A DNA stretch of 26,494 nt. It comes from Usnea hakonensis (lineage: Eukaryota > Ascomycota > Lecanoromycetes > Lecanorales > Parmeliaceae). Each line of letters opens with the position of its first letter. Positions within the stretch are counted from its first letter, which is position 1. The stretch covers positions 1 to 26,494 of the forward strand of contig BLJB01000500.1 of NCBI GenBank assembly GCA_013423325.1, given 5' to 3'. The notes beneath the pieces are model-generated. The model did no database searches and was not told where the DNA came from. It worked only from the letters and a program-made list of their open reading frames with translations. The position numbers and the translations under genes were made by a program. Shown piece after piece: positions 10,601-21,199 of this stretch.

Positions 10601-11179
10601 TATTATAGAAGATCTACTATTCGTCTTATTTTAGAATAACTACTCGAAGGTTAGTTATAGATCTCGTTAAGTATTAAGATATATAGAGAATCTAGAATCT
10701 ATAATAGGCCTCTTTTAAAGAGAGCTCTATTTACTATTTAATATTATTTAAATTTAATTCTATATAGCTTATAAGTATTATTAATAATTATATCTCTATA
10801 CTCCTAATATCCGAAGTTATCTTTATTAGTTTAATAAATATATTCGAATAGGCCCGCTTCCTCCTCCGTAATATAAATATTAATATAATCTAGTATTAGA
10901 ATTATTTAGGATTATTAATATAGTCTCTTATTCTTCTAATCTATAAAGTAAGTATTTACTATTCTAATGAAGATATCTATTTTCGAATTATTTTTATCTA
11001 TATAAAAGATTATCTAGAAATTAAACTCGAATAAAATATTTAAATAATAAATCTAATAATAAATAAGCTCCTTATTTTCTATAAAAGTCTTTAGGGCCTA
11101 ATAATCTATAAAGATCTAAACGGGTAAATTAGTATACTTAAATTTAAAATACTAATATTTAAAGTATTTTATAATTATT

Positions 11180-11193
11180 AATAACTCTTTATT
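11180..11193. repeat. 14-bp TSD of LINE copy 1, left
   Basis: AATAACTCTTTATT is repeated exactly at 12898-12911. On the minus strand it encodes the KELL motif of the gypsy-2 RNase H. Confidence 0.9.
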
Positions 11194-12897
11194 GATTGAT
11201 TGATTGTATTATACGCCTATACTAGCTACTTGATGTGAGCTAATAAGGGTGCTATTATCGCTAAGCCAGTAGAGCTGGGCGTCGAAGAAACCTGAGGGCG
11301 AACCCCTAGATAAAAACTCTAACTAAATAATACGTTTTCCCTCTACTATACTCTTAAGGAGTCCTAGTATACTACCGCGTATTTTTCTTCTTCTATACCT
11401 CGACTCTTCTAGTCCCTATATTTGTTTCCCTTAACCGCCTCGGCCCCTAAGGGCCGGTACGGTCTTTTCTTCGTACGCCCTTTTTAGGCTTAGTAGTCTC
11501 CTCTACCCTAAGGGGTAGTCTTAATCGTTAAAGTTATTCGCTAGCTAACTCGAAACTATTTAACTAGCCTAAATTAACTATCTATCTTACCGCTACCCGA
11601 ATCCCTTTAGTCGTAGTTAGTATTATCTAGAAATCCCCGGTACCTACCTCTACGAGTAGCCGTAGTCTATCCCTATATAATTCTAGATAGAAGAGGAGAA
11701 TATATTTAATATCCTACTTTCTCTATCCGTATATATAGTTAGGGTCGATCCCTAGTACCCTTATCTTATTAAGGAATACGTTAAGTCCGATTTTACCGCT
11801 CCTTATCTAGATAGTAACCGAGCTCTTAGCTTTCCTTAATATCCTATAGTAATCGAACCTTCTATCGTATAAGCCTCCTATCTGAGCGGGGGTTCTTATT
11901 ATACTTGGAGTCCCTTATTAGTACTTTTCCTATTTCCTCGATCTCCGATCGCGGAACTAGTCTTATATTTTCCGTCTTATAACGTCAATACTCTAATATT
12001 CCTCGACGTCTCTAAGTAGGTTGACCTATCCCTTCTTTCTTCTTGTACTGGTGGCCGCTCGGTCCTAGCTCTTTTCTCCTAGGGCCTCAAGAGCCCAGGC
12101 TTCCTTTTCCGCCGCGGGTATAGGCCTTAGCTTCCTCCTTCTACCTCTACTGGCCTAGAGGCGTCGGGCGATTCGTTCGTTGCCCTCTCTCGTGGCGGCA
12201 TAGGTACCTCGTAGGGCCTAGTATTACAGTACCAGCTTATCCAGCTGGTATTCTAGTAGGGGTATCGATACTTCCGCCTCTAGAACTGGGATAGGTGTGG
12301 CCCTATATGCCCTGGTCACTTTGCGGAGACACTCGTTTTGTATCTTAGCCAGCTTCTCGGAGGGCTTCCGGGAGAATCCCTCAGTCCTACGAGGATAGTG
12401 CCAGATCGGTACTACGAACGTTAACATCGGGCGTACGACTATACTATATACCGTGCGATACCTGGCGAATATCGCTCCCTATATCGAGCCGGCGAGGTAT
12501 TCCAGGGCTCGTTTCTGTCCTGCGGCACGGGCCGTCAGCTGGGCAATATATGGTCCCTACTAGAGTTTAGTATCTACATATAAGCCTAGTACTCTGATAC
12601 TCGGGCTAGGGTCTATTTTTACTTCCTCGAAGTCTAAGGATGCCTCTATATTAAATTTCTTTGGGCTCCTTGTAAGGTATACTAGCTCGTATTTCTTAGG
12701 GGCGAATATTGCCCCATATGTCTTAGCCCACCTGAGACAGATATCATGGGCCTTATATAGTACTCTATAATTGTCTTCTGTACTTCCGCCATATGCCAGT
12801 AGGTGAACATCATCGACGAAACCTCCTGTCTGGACGGGGAGAGCGGCCCTTACACATTGTTCGATTAGAGGGGCGTTAAAGAAGAGAAACAGCACGG
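11194..12897 (-). mobile_element. LINE copy 1, 5'-truncated, 1704 bp
   Basis: The minus-strand insertion starts inside the RT gene at 12897 and ends in a (CAAT)n tail at 11194-11206, between perfect 14-bp TSD copies. This is the product expected of target-primed reverse transcription that aborted early. The 3' UTR (about 11510-11194) is shared with copy 2 and is related to copies 3 and 4. Mutation is uneven. The RT portion (about 12030-12897) and the last 110 bp at the 3' end keep CA/TG, while 11330-12000 is heavily mutated. It interrupts the gypsy-2 RNase H. Confidence 0.92.
11520..12897 (-). pseudogene. LINE ORF2 C-terminal part (Tad1/I-like reverse transcriptase)
   Basis: Two open pieces survive. 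12560-12895 contains FVDDVHLLAYG with the catalytic DD intact (12809-12820), then C-x-x-WA-x-x-x-GA-x-FAP-KYEL and VLGLYVD, the standard finger/palm end of ascomycete LINE RTs of the Tad1/I group. 12224-12427 reads the thumb region, with KIQNECLRKVTRAYRATP. Stops between them are at Gln/Trp positions just below 12560 and near 12477. Past 12224 the frame is increasingly mutated but still shows a ...SGKIGLNVFL... segment and the C-terminal zinc-like region, ending near 11520. The endonuclease and N-terminal RT were never copied into this insertion. Confidence 0.88.
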
Positions 12898-12911
12898 AAT
12901 AACTCTTTATT
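12898..12911. repeat. 14-bp TSD of LINE copy 1, right
   Basis: Exact repeat of 11180-11193, marking the 5' (truncated) end of the minus-strand LINE. Confidence 0.9.
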
Positions 12912-13159
12912 ATATATATAATAGTTATATTTTATAGAGATTATTATTTTACTATAGAAAGTTATTAGATAGAGTATATCCTTATTATTATACTAGAATA
13001 GTATTCTATTAATAATAAAATTAAAAGTATTAGTCTTAAATATAATTTATCTTTTTAGATTAAAGTACTTTAATATTAAGATATTTATAATTTATTTTTT
13101 TAAACTTTTAAAAGCTTTTAAGTAGATCTTATTTTATATAAATAGAGTATTCTTTCTAA

Positions 13160-13173
13160 TAAGTTATATTAAA
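13160..13173. repeat. 14-bp TSD of LINE copy 3, left
   Basis: TAAGTTATATTAAA recurs at 14085-14098. The first T may belong to the element's tail, which would make the duplication 13 bp. Confidence 0.85.
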
Positions 13174-14084
13174 AGGCCTGGGCTCTTAAAGCCCTCAAGG
13201 AAAAAAGCTGGGACCTAGCGACCACTAGCACAAGAAGAAAGAAGAACTAGGTCAATCTATATAGGGACGTCGAGGAATATTAGAGTATTAACGTTATTAG
13301 ACGGAAAATATAAGACTAGTTCTAAGAACGAAGATCTAAAAAATAGAAAAAATATTAATAAAGAATTTCTATTATAGCGAGAACCCTTATCTAGATAAAG
13401 AACTTATATAACGATAGATTTAACTATTATAAGATACTAAAAAAGGCTAAAAGCTTAATTACTATCTAAATAAAAAGTAGTAAAATTAGGCTTAATATAT
13501 TTCTTAATAGAATAAGGGTTCTAAATATCGATCCCGACTATAGATACGAGTAGAGAAAATAGGATATTAAGTATATCCTCCTCTTCTATTCGAGATTATG
13601 GAAGAATAGACTATAGCTACTTATAAAAGCGGGTACTAGAGACTTCTAGATAATACTAACTATAATTAAAAGGATCCGAATAGCGATAAAGTAGATAATT
13701 AACTCTAACTAGTTAAATAGCTTCGAATTAGCTAGTAAATAACTCTAATAATTAAAATTACCTCTTAGAGTAGAGAAAACTATTAAGTCTAAAAAGGGCG
13801 TATAAAGAAGTAACTATATCTACCTTTAAAGGCGGGAGTAATTAGAGATATAAAAATTAGAGAATAAAAAAGTCGACGTAAAAAAGTAAAAAGATATATA
13901 TAATAATATAATAGAGCTCTTAAAGAGTATAATAGAAAGGAGAGTATATTATTTAATTAAAATTTTTATCTAGAGATTCGCCCTTAGGTTTCTTTAATAC
14001 CTAGCTCTATTAGTTTAGCGTTATAGTTACCCTTATTAGCTTATATTAAGTAGCTAGTATAGGCGTATAAAACAATTAATTAAT
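13174..14084 (+). mobile_element. LINE copy 3, 5'-truncated, about 911 bp, heavily mutated
   Basis: The plus-strand insertion begins at a point matching the reverse complement of about 12095 in copy 1 and ends in an AATT-rich tail at 14073-14084. It holds the ORF2 C-terminus (about 13340-13760, with a TIKRIRIA-like stretch and LNSFELAS) and the 3' UTR. CA and TG have almost gone, unlike copy 4, which covers the same 3' region. It shares GTTTAGCGTTATAG with copy 4 where copies 1 and 2 have GCTTAGCGATAATAG, so it belongs to the second subfamily. It interrupts gypsy-2 between RT and RNase H. Confidence 0.9.
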
Positions 14085-14098
14085 TAAGTTATATTAAA
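14085..14098. repeat. 14-bp TSD of LINE copy 3, right
   Basis: Exact repeat of 13160-13173, abutting the 3' tail of the plus-strand LINE. Confidence 0.85.
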
Positions 14099-14108
14099 GA
14101 CTTTATTA

Positions 14109-14121
14109 GCTTTAAGAACTT
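14109..14121. repeat. 13-bp TSD of LINE copy 2, left
   Basis: GCTTTAAGAACTT recurs at 14431-14443. Only 10 bp of gypsy-2 DNA separate it from the copy 3 TSD, so two independent insertions hit almost the same spot. Confidence 0.9.
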
Positions 14122-14430
14122 GATTAATTAATTGATTAATTATATTATACGCCTATACTAGCTACTTGATATGAGCTAATAAGGGTGCTATTATCGCTAA
14201 GCCAATAGAGCTAGGTGTCGAAGAAACCTGAGGGCGAACCCCTAGATAAAAACTCTAACTAAATAATACGTTTTCCCTCTACTATACTCTCGAGGAGTCC
14301 TAGTATACTACCGCGTATCTTTCTTCTTCTATGCCTCGACTCTTCTAGTCCTTACATTTGTTTCCCTTGACCGCCTCGGCCCCTAAGGGCCGGTGCGGTC
14401 TTTTCTTCGTGCGCCCTTTTTGGGCTTAGT
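14122..14430 (-). mobile_element. LINE copy 2, 5'-truncated, 309 bp
   Basis: The minus-strand insertion is little more than the 3' UTR of the family with an (AATTAATC)-type tail at 14122-14142. It matches 11194-11510 of copy 1 closely. Nearly all differences are transitions, and they are split by region: copy 2 is the mutated one in the last 100 bp or so of the element, copy 1 further upstream. TG is largely retained. No coding sequence is present. Confidence 0.9.
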
Positions 14431-14443
14431 GCTTTAAGAACTT
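14431..14443. repeat. 13-bp TSD of LINE copy 2, right
   Basis: Exact repeat of 14109-14121 at the truncated 5' end of copy 2. Confidence 0.9.
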
Positions 14444-14689
14444 ATAAATAAAATATTTATAGAAATTAATAAATTTAATAAAATTTTATATCTCTTTTAA
14501 ATTTATAAAAAGAGGCTATTTAATAATAATTTCTATTTTTTTAGAATCTATTTAAAGCCCTTTATCTAATATAATAATATTTAGAAAGATTATCTCTTTT
14601 ATATTAAATTCGTACTTTTTAATATTTATTTATAGATTTATATTTTAGAGGTAAAAGAGTACTTTTTAAATATAATCTTAATACTTTTT

Positions 14690-15070
14690 TCTCGATTTAC
14701 TATAGATAAGAATATTATTAAAATATATTTAATAGAAATTATTTAGGAATTTCTATAATATTTTATTAATATACTATTAAAAAGAGCTTAGCCTATTAAT
14801 GAGTTTAAATAGAAGAACTTTATATTTATATAATTCTAAAGTTATTATAAAAATAGTTAAATCTTTATTTTTAAAATCTATTCTAAACTTATTAAATATT
14901 ATAATAATATCTAAGTAAGTAAAATATTTATAATCTATAATCTTTCTAATAACCTCCTCTATAAGAGGGAGGGGATATTAATTATATTTAATAAAAATAT
15001 TTAACTTTTAATAATCTATATAAAATTATAAATTACTATTAGATTTTAATATAAAGAGAATTAATAATAT
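14690..15070 (-). other. gypsy-2 reverse transcriptase core
   Basis: The frame reads FYIDY*KLN near 15040 (gypsy FCIDYRKLN), YPLPLIEEVIRKI, YKVLLFKLINRLSSF**YIN and YFNNILIYS. The catalytic pair is at 14714-14725 and is now Asn-Asn instead of Asp-Asp. This places RT before RNase H and integrase and so confirms the Ty3/gypsy order. Confidence 0.9.
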
Positions 15071-16209
15071 ATAAAAAGCTTTACTAGATATAATAAATCT
15101 TTTAAAAAGATTTTTAATAAGATACTCTTTAACTCGCTATATTTTATATAAAAATATATAGTATATTCTACTTTATAGAGACTTTATATTAGAAATAAAT
15201 TTAATCTTATAATTATAGAAATAGTAAAAAGGAAGTTTATTAATTTAGATATAATTAAAAATATTTTAAAAGTTTTAGTACTTAAAAAGAAGCTTTTTCT
15301 AAATTACTTTAGAATCTATTTTAGATACTTCTATAGCGTTTATTTCTAGAGTATCTAGATAATCCTTCTAATTAGTTAGAATAAGAGTATTAATATCTTC
15401 TATAAATATAGTAAATAACTATATTTCTCTAGCCCTTATTTAATAAGTAAGAAGGCCGAAAATATCTATATTTATATTATATATAGTAAAGGACTCTTTT
15501 TTTATTAAGGGTTATTCCCTTTAGAGGACCTTAGAAGTAAATAGAATAAATAAGATTTTAGTAATTCGCGCTTTTAAACTAGCCTTATTATTAGTAGAAA
15601 AAACTACTAAATTAAACTTTATATTAAGTAAGACTTTATATTAATTTATTTAAAGCTTATTAAAAATAATAATATATTATTCTAAATTAGTAATAAGTAT
15701 AGAGACTATTAGTTCTTTATAGTTATTAATTTCTAAATTAGATAAAAGTAGGTAAATAATAGAAGTCTTTAATATATTATTATTATATCTATATATATAT
15801 TAAGGCTTAAAAAGAGGTATAGATAAAATTTTAAATATAATATATATAATTAAAATTATTTTTTTATTAATAAAATAGTATTCTATAGTATTAGTATTAA
15901 TTAGGAGAAAGGTTTAGTACCTTTTTTTTTAGCTATATAGTATATCTAGTACTATAAAGGGCTTTTTAGAAAACAAGAAGAACTCGAATATAATTTAAAA
16001 TAAAAGTATAAGGCTATTTTTATTATTTTTAAAATAATATCCTATTTTTATAATACCTTTTATTAAGCCTTTAATAGAGAATAATCTTTTTCTAACCTTT
16101 TTAAATTCTTATAATAATCTAAATTAAAAGATTTATCTATTAAGATTTTATAAATTTAAGGGTCTTATTTATATAAATTTAAATTATAGAAATAAATCTA
16201 ATTATCTAA

Positions 16210-16251
16210 ATAATTATTCGCGTAATATCTAGATTTATAATATTTAAAGTA
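16210..16251 (-). other. gypsy-2 gag CCHC knuckle, fully mutated
   Basis: YFKYYKSRYYANNY fits CX2CX4HX4C exactly if all three Cys and the His have become Tyr. It lies between a gag-like region upstream (about 17580-16260) and the protease region. Confidence 0.8.
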
Positions 16252-17585
16252 GTTATTTTCGACTATATTCTTTATCTAAATAATATTATTTAATAAAGTT
16301 TATCTTACTAGACTATATATAGATTTAAAAGTTATTCTTAATAAGATAAAAGTAAATATTACTCTCTTTATATTTCTAAATTAATTTTTTTATAATAAGA
16401 TCTTATTTTAATTTTTTTATATAACTCTTTATAAATTATCTAGTTTTATTATATACTTTTTAGCTTCTTTAAGAATAGTAAACTTAAATTACTAATTATT
16501 CTATAGGATCTAGAGCTAAGTTATTATTTTATTATATAACTCTTTAATAAGAAGATCCTCGTTATATTTAAAATAAAAAGAGAGTCTTCTAAAGTCTAAA
16601 TAAAAGTTAATAAATTATATAGCCTCTATTTATAATATTATAAATTATTTTTAATAATTTTATTTATAATCTAAATCTTTAAATATAGTAGCGAGTTTAT
16701 TTATAATATTTTAGATAATAAGAAAAAGATTATTAATATTAATCTCTTATTTAAAGTACATCTACTTTATAGCCTTTTCTTTAAGATATAAGAGTATATA
16801 TTTAATATAGCTCTTATTATTATTTTAATAATTTTTATTTATTTTTAATTTAATTATTATCTTATTCTTTTAATCTTTCTAGATAAGATCTATATTATTA
16901 ATAAATAGAGGAGGATCCGGATATTTTTAAAAGTACTTAATAGTAATTATAGAAGATAACTCTATATTATTTTAAATATTTCGAAATTATTCTAATTTAA
17001 AATTTATAGATATAAGATCTTTTTATATATCTATTAATTATTATATAATAAGTTATCACTTTATAGTCTTCTTCTCTAATAACTAAAAGGCCTAAATATC
17101 TATATCCCTTTTTTAATAGATCTAATTTAGTATATTTAGAAACTTCTCTAGATTCTCTCTAATTTATTATATAAGTTTATTTATAAAGAAGATATTCTAG
17201 AAAGTAGCTATATTATTATTTTTAATTTAGAGTATTAATATTTTCTTAGATACCCCTTTTAGTTATTATAGATAATTAGTTAGATTAAAATAATAAGGAG
17301 TATTTTCTAAAGACCCTAAAATATCGAGTTTATCTAGAGATATTTTAAAGGCCTCTTAGAATATATTATAACGCGTTCTATCTTTATCTTTTAATACGAG
17401 TTTATTCTTTAAAATATTATTAAGGCGTTTATTTTTATTATTAGAAAAAGATATATTTTATAGTTCTTTATACTTATTTAACTAGATAATTAGTAGGGCT
17501 ATTTAATAATTTAATAGATATTAGAAAGATTCTAGAAAAAAAAAAGAAAAGGTAATAAAAAAATAGTTTTACTCTTTTAAATTTA

Positions 17586-17962
17586 TAGTAGATATTGAAA
17601 GTAGGTATATGGAACACTTGTTTCTTAGTTAATTAATTATAGAAGTATAAGAAATATATAAGACTATTTATAAAATACTAAGGCGCTAAAATTATATAAT
17701 AAAGTTACGTAACTCGATAAACCTTTCTATTTTAATACTTTTACTCGAGCGTATTTCTTTTTTTAAAAATTAAATTCTAACTCCTATATTAACTCTATAC
17801 TATATAACGATAATATTAGAGTAGTAGAGATAATATAATAATATAATATTAAATATTAAATTATATAATAGCTTAATATTTAATCTTATAATAATATTAC
17901 TATATAAACTTTCTACTTTTTATAAAAATACGGTTATTTAAAAATCTTTTTTAATATTTATT
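17586..17962 (-). other. gypsy-2 5' LTR/leader region and left part of the copia-2 LTR-like end
   Basis: No coding frame is visible. About 17585-17630 is a small spared patch carrying CA/TG. It lies at the start of gypsy-2 internal sequence in minus-strand terms and suits an LTR end and primer-binding region, but I cannot identify a tRNA match. A 16-mer at 17675-17690 is shared with 8744-8759. The right part belongs to the copia-2 end that the ORF1-only element interrupts at 17963-17975. The boundary between the two elements is not visible. Confidence 0.4.
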
Positions 17963-17975
17963 AAGTATATACTAT
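17963..17975. repeat. 13-bp TSD of the ORF1-only element, left
   Basis: TAAGTATATACTA recurs at 19767-19779. The related uninterrupted site in copia-1 is 142-154, CGAGTACACACCA; the five differences are all RIP-type. Confidence 0.9.
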
Positions 17976-19766
17976 TTTTGAATTTGAATTTATACGTCGT
18001 ATCTACCTAAACTTCGAAAGGTAATTACGGGATCCTTTAACTCTTATCAACTCGTAGTAAGAAAACCATTTGATACTATTATCTTATATATATACTATTA
18101 GGGAAAAACCTTACTACTTCTCTATATATATATTACTATTTATATATAGATCTAAATACTACTTTAATTATATCTCCGTTAGGGTTTCGCTATTATTTAT
18201 ATTCCTCCTACTACGATTTTCTTCTCTAAAGCTTAAATCTTAGTAATCTCGGCTCGGATTTAGATTAACTTCTTCTCGCTAAGTCCTCGGCCCTAGTTCG
18301 TACTCTCTCTAATCCTTTCTTAGAGTATAGCTTTTAGTTCTTTAGGTCTACTCCTTTAGGTCGAGGCTATAGATTTTTTCGCCTTCGTCTCTTTCTTCCT
18401 ATCTTAGCTCCCCTTACTATTCGTTTTCTACTAATATTAGCCGTAGAATAGCTTTTTCTTCGCGAGCCTCCTCGCTATATACCTCTTTATCTTGGCCTTA
18501 AACTAGTAGTCTATATTATATATAGTATAGCCTTTCTTCCCGTACGCCGTGTATCCCGGGGCTACTGCCGGTGCTACTATTGTATATGTTCGGGTATCGT
18601 ACGTCTGATTATATTTAGCGTACCGTACCTCGTTTTAGTATGTTCTCGCGATATGACTATATTCCTAATACCTATAGTACCTAGTTAGGGAGGCTATCTA
18701 GTCGAATCTCTCTACTATTTTTATTTTCTTTACTTTAACGAGTTTGTTAAATATTAGGATATCTACTATCTCTAGAGTTAGAAGGTTTAATATTAATAAT
18801 AAGTACTTTTTTATCTTATAGCTATTAAATAGCTATCTAATTCCTATAATCTTAAGTTCCGAGTATATTCTCCGATTATTCTATTTAATCCTTCTCTTTA
18901 TCTCTAGCTACGTACTAGTATCTACTCTATTAACTCTAATACTATATATTATTACCGGGTATACCTTTCGTATAATACTAGCCGACGCGTATTTCTCTAT
19001 AAGCTAGGACGTATCCTTCTCTAAGTCTTCTTTTACGTCCGTCGTAGTTATCTAGATTAGGAGGTCGCTACTATAAAGATGGCGCGCCATCTCTAGCTAT
19101 TCGACTCTCTCTCCTTATATCCGTATATCCTTTAGTTCCCTTAGGATCTCTTCTGCTATTTCTTCTATACTCTTACTTTCCTTCTTATTTCTAACTCGTA
19201 TTAGGAGCTATCTCCGTTTTCTCGAATCCTTTAGTTAGATCGTATAGACTATAGCGCTAGGGGGGCCCCCTTTAGATATTTTAAACGGGTTTCTTTAGCT
19301 CTATTTAGTAGTTAAGCTATCTTAACGCGTCGGTATACTTATTTAGCTTCTTGTTCGTTCCTCCTCGCGTTATCTCGTCTACTTTTCTTTCTTCTATTAT
19401 AGCTCCGCGCGTAGCTTTGTAATTTCTTAACTCTATCCTTCTACGAGTACTTATATAATATTAATCGATACGTTTCCCGCTACTCGGTATTCGTCCGGTA
19501 TAGATTCGAATAGGACCTTAAGTATCTAGAGTACCTCTTCTAGGCTCCCTATCTATATTATTAGTATTACAAACGCGGTAGCCGCGTCTTATTCTACTTT
19601 CGTATTAGTATACTCTACCCCCTTGGGGGTAGTAGTAGTCCCTATTATATCTATATCTAGTAGTATATCTTCTTCTTCTAGTTCCCTATCTAATGTAAAA
19701 GGCTTCTCTTCGTGCTGGTTATTGTACTTCATTTTCCTAATATATCCGCTAATATAGATAATAATC
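17976..19766 (-). mobile_element. ORF1-only (HAL1-like) non-LTR retroposon, 1791 bp
   Basis: The minus-strand element begins at 19766, 34 bp before an ATG at 19732. It ends in a (AAATTC)2-type tail at 17976-17992 and is flanked by a perfect 13-bp TSD. It contains a LINE ORF1 with three CCHC knuckles and then runs into a 3' end shared with the 255-bp insertion at 8320. There is no space for an endonuclease/RT ORF2. A 5' truncation cannot remove ORF2 and leave ORF1, so the element either lost ORF2 by internal deletion or belongs to a family that lacks it. Mutation is moderate, with spared patches at about 18530-18660 and 19690-19735. Its 3' UTR differs from that of the four LINE copies. Confidence 0.8.
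18240..19732 (-). pseudogene. LINE ORF1 (gag-like) with triple CCHC knuckle, RIP-degraded
   Basis: The frame opens MKYNNQHEEKPFTLDRELEE at 19732 and is acidic at first. It then becomes Lys/Arg/Glu-rich and probably coiled coil (about 19450-19200). A conserved-looking fold follows (about 19150-18750), then three knuckles at 18506-18679 and a basic C-terminus. The knuckles read YYRY*EYSHIARTY, YAKYNQTYDTRTY and YTAYGKKGYTIYNIDY. These fit CX2CX4HX4C, CX2CX3HX4C and CX2CX4HX6C, the triplet of I/Jockey/Tad1-type ORF1 proteins, with every Cys now Tyr. In live LINEs ORF1p binds element RNA. Internal stops are nearly all TAG/TAA at plausible Gln positions. Where translation ended is uncertain; about 18240 is my estimate. 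Confidence 0.8.
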
Positions 19767-19779
19767 TAAGTATATACTA
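19767..19779. repeat. 13-bp TSD of the ORF1-only element, right
   Basis: Exact repeat of 17963-17975. Beyond it the sequence continues as the copia-2 counterpart of 155-190. Confidence 0.9.
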
Positions 19780-20289
19780 AATTTTAAGTAAAATAAGATT
19801 AGAGGATATATATAGAGATCTATATATTATATAAGAAATATTCTAAGTAGCTATAATAGCTATAGTAACTAAATAGTAGCTAGATAAATAGTTATAAGAC
19901 TAGAAGTAATACTTTAGGGCTAAGATAATATTATAAGTACTATAAGTATTTATATAATATAAGTTAAAAAGGCCTCTATATATTAGTAGTTAGAATTAAC
20001 TCTAGAGAGGAAAAGAAAAAGGATTAATTAATAATTAATAATAAAAAAAAAAGATATAAGGGAAAAGTCTACTAAGTATAAACTAATTAATAAGATTAAT
20101 AAGCCGAATTATTTAGACTAGTTAATAGAACTAATTTAGTACTAAGAGATCTAGATAATTTAGTATTTAAGGCGCTAAAAGGGGACGATAATAATAGTAA
20201 TAATATATCTAAAAAGAAGATCTAGAAAAAGTAAATTATATATTAATTTTAATAGCTAAAGATTAAAAAAGGCGAATATCTTCTATAGA
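19780..20289 (-). other. 3' non-coding / LTR-like end of copia-2
   Basis: The first 36 bp align to copia-1 at 155-190. The rest has no convincing coding frame on the minus strand and no paired LTR that I can find. A faint plus-strand frame near 20075-20160 resembles a retrotransposon gag start but is too degraded to call. Confidence 0.4.
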
Positions 20290-20299
20290 CTATCTAATT

Positions 20300-20790
20300 A
20301 TTAATTTAATTATCTTAGACTAATAGTCTTATAAAATATTTTAAACTTATCCCTAAAAAAAGTCTTAGTTAATCTATTAGCGACTTATAAATTAGTAAAA
20401 GTATATTTAAAGGCTACTAATTTATTAGCTATTTTCTCCCTATAAAAATAATTAGTAATATTAATATACTTAATATAATTATAAGATCTAGGGTTTTTTA
20501 ATAATATAATTACTCTCTAGTTATCTTTATAGATAATAATTATTTCTAGACTATTACTATATCTAGAATATAAAGATATTAGTAGACTTTATAATTAAAT
20601 CGCCTTTTTAGTAATTTATATTTAGTTAATATATTTAGCATTATATATAGAGAGGGTAATAGTAGTCTAATATTTAAAAAACTAGCTAATTATTATACTT
20701 TTTATATTAAATATATAATTAGAAATAGAGTAATAGATAATTATATTATTTATCTAATTAGAGTCTATATAGCTAATTAAGTTTAAAATA
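20300..20790 (-). other. copia-2 RNase H domain
   Basis: The frame reads LISYIDSN*INN (copia DSDWA), then an S-NYIFNIKS segment, a KYIN-like equivalent of EAEY and an NP-x-x-x-x-YIKYINI region matching NPxxHxRTKHI. It ends NL*VANRLTKTFFRDKF, the decayed copia C-terminus. It aligns in order with copia-1 RNase H at 440-915. Confidence 0.82.
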
Positions 20791-21199
20791 GTATTCTAAA
20801 AAACTAGTTTTATATTAATAATCCTTTTAAGATATATAAAGATTCTTTTAACTACTCTTTAATACTTCTTAGTCGGGTTATATATATAATAATTAATTAC
20901 TAAGATAGTAAAGGCTAGATCTAATTAAATCTTAAATATTATATATATAAGAGATTCTATAGTTAATTAGTAATAAGTCTTATCTTTTTAAATAGTCTAA
21001 TAATTATGTTCTATTAATTTATATTTAGTTAAAATCTTTATAAAGTAAAGACTAGCTTAGCCTTCTATATACTATTATTATAAAGTATATATTTAATATA
21101 TTTAACTTATTTAAAGCGAATAGTTCTTTTAACTCTATCTCGAGTTACTATTATTTCTAGATAATAAGTATAAGGCCCTAAGTTAGTTATTTAAAACTA

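Larger units (their letters stand above)
9350..17585 (-). pseudogene. gypsy-2: Ty3/gypsy chromovirus, near full length, three LINE insertions
   Basis: With the insertions removed, the minus strand reads gag with a CCHC knuckle (16251-16210), a protease region (about 15900-15500), RT (about 15070-14690), RNase H (split by insertions, about 14480-10990), integrase (about 10800-9850), a conserved C-terminal region and a chromodomain-like end (about 9600-9400). This is the Ty3/gypsy order. Deleting each insertion with one TSD copy rejoins the frame exactly. YFIYKFLK joins LIKSLI*LIRKN across the two insertions at 13174-14430, and YNKELL is restored at 12912/11180. Mutation is close to saturation: the RT aspartates are Asn and nearly all Cys and His are Tyr. 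The host element was about 6 kb internally before insertion. It is inactive. Confidence 0.88.

Noticed and set aside
20075..20160. Plus-strand retrotransposon gag start
   Set aside because: The resemblance rests on a few residues in a frame full of stops, with no supporting downstream domain.
8744..20179. ATACTAAGGCGCTAAA at 8744-8759 and 17675-17690, and a shorter match at 20168-20179, as LTR markers
   Set aside because: The 16-mer is shared, but flanks align poorly and the third site lies in a different element, so I could not define LTRs from it.
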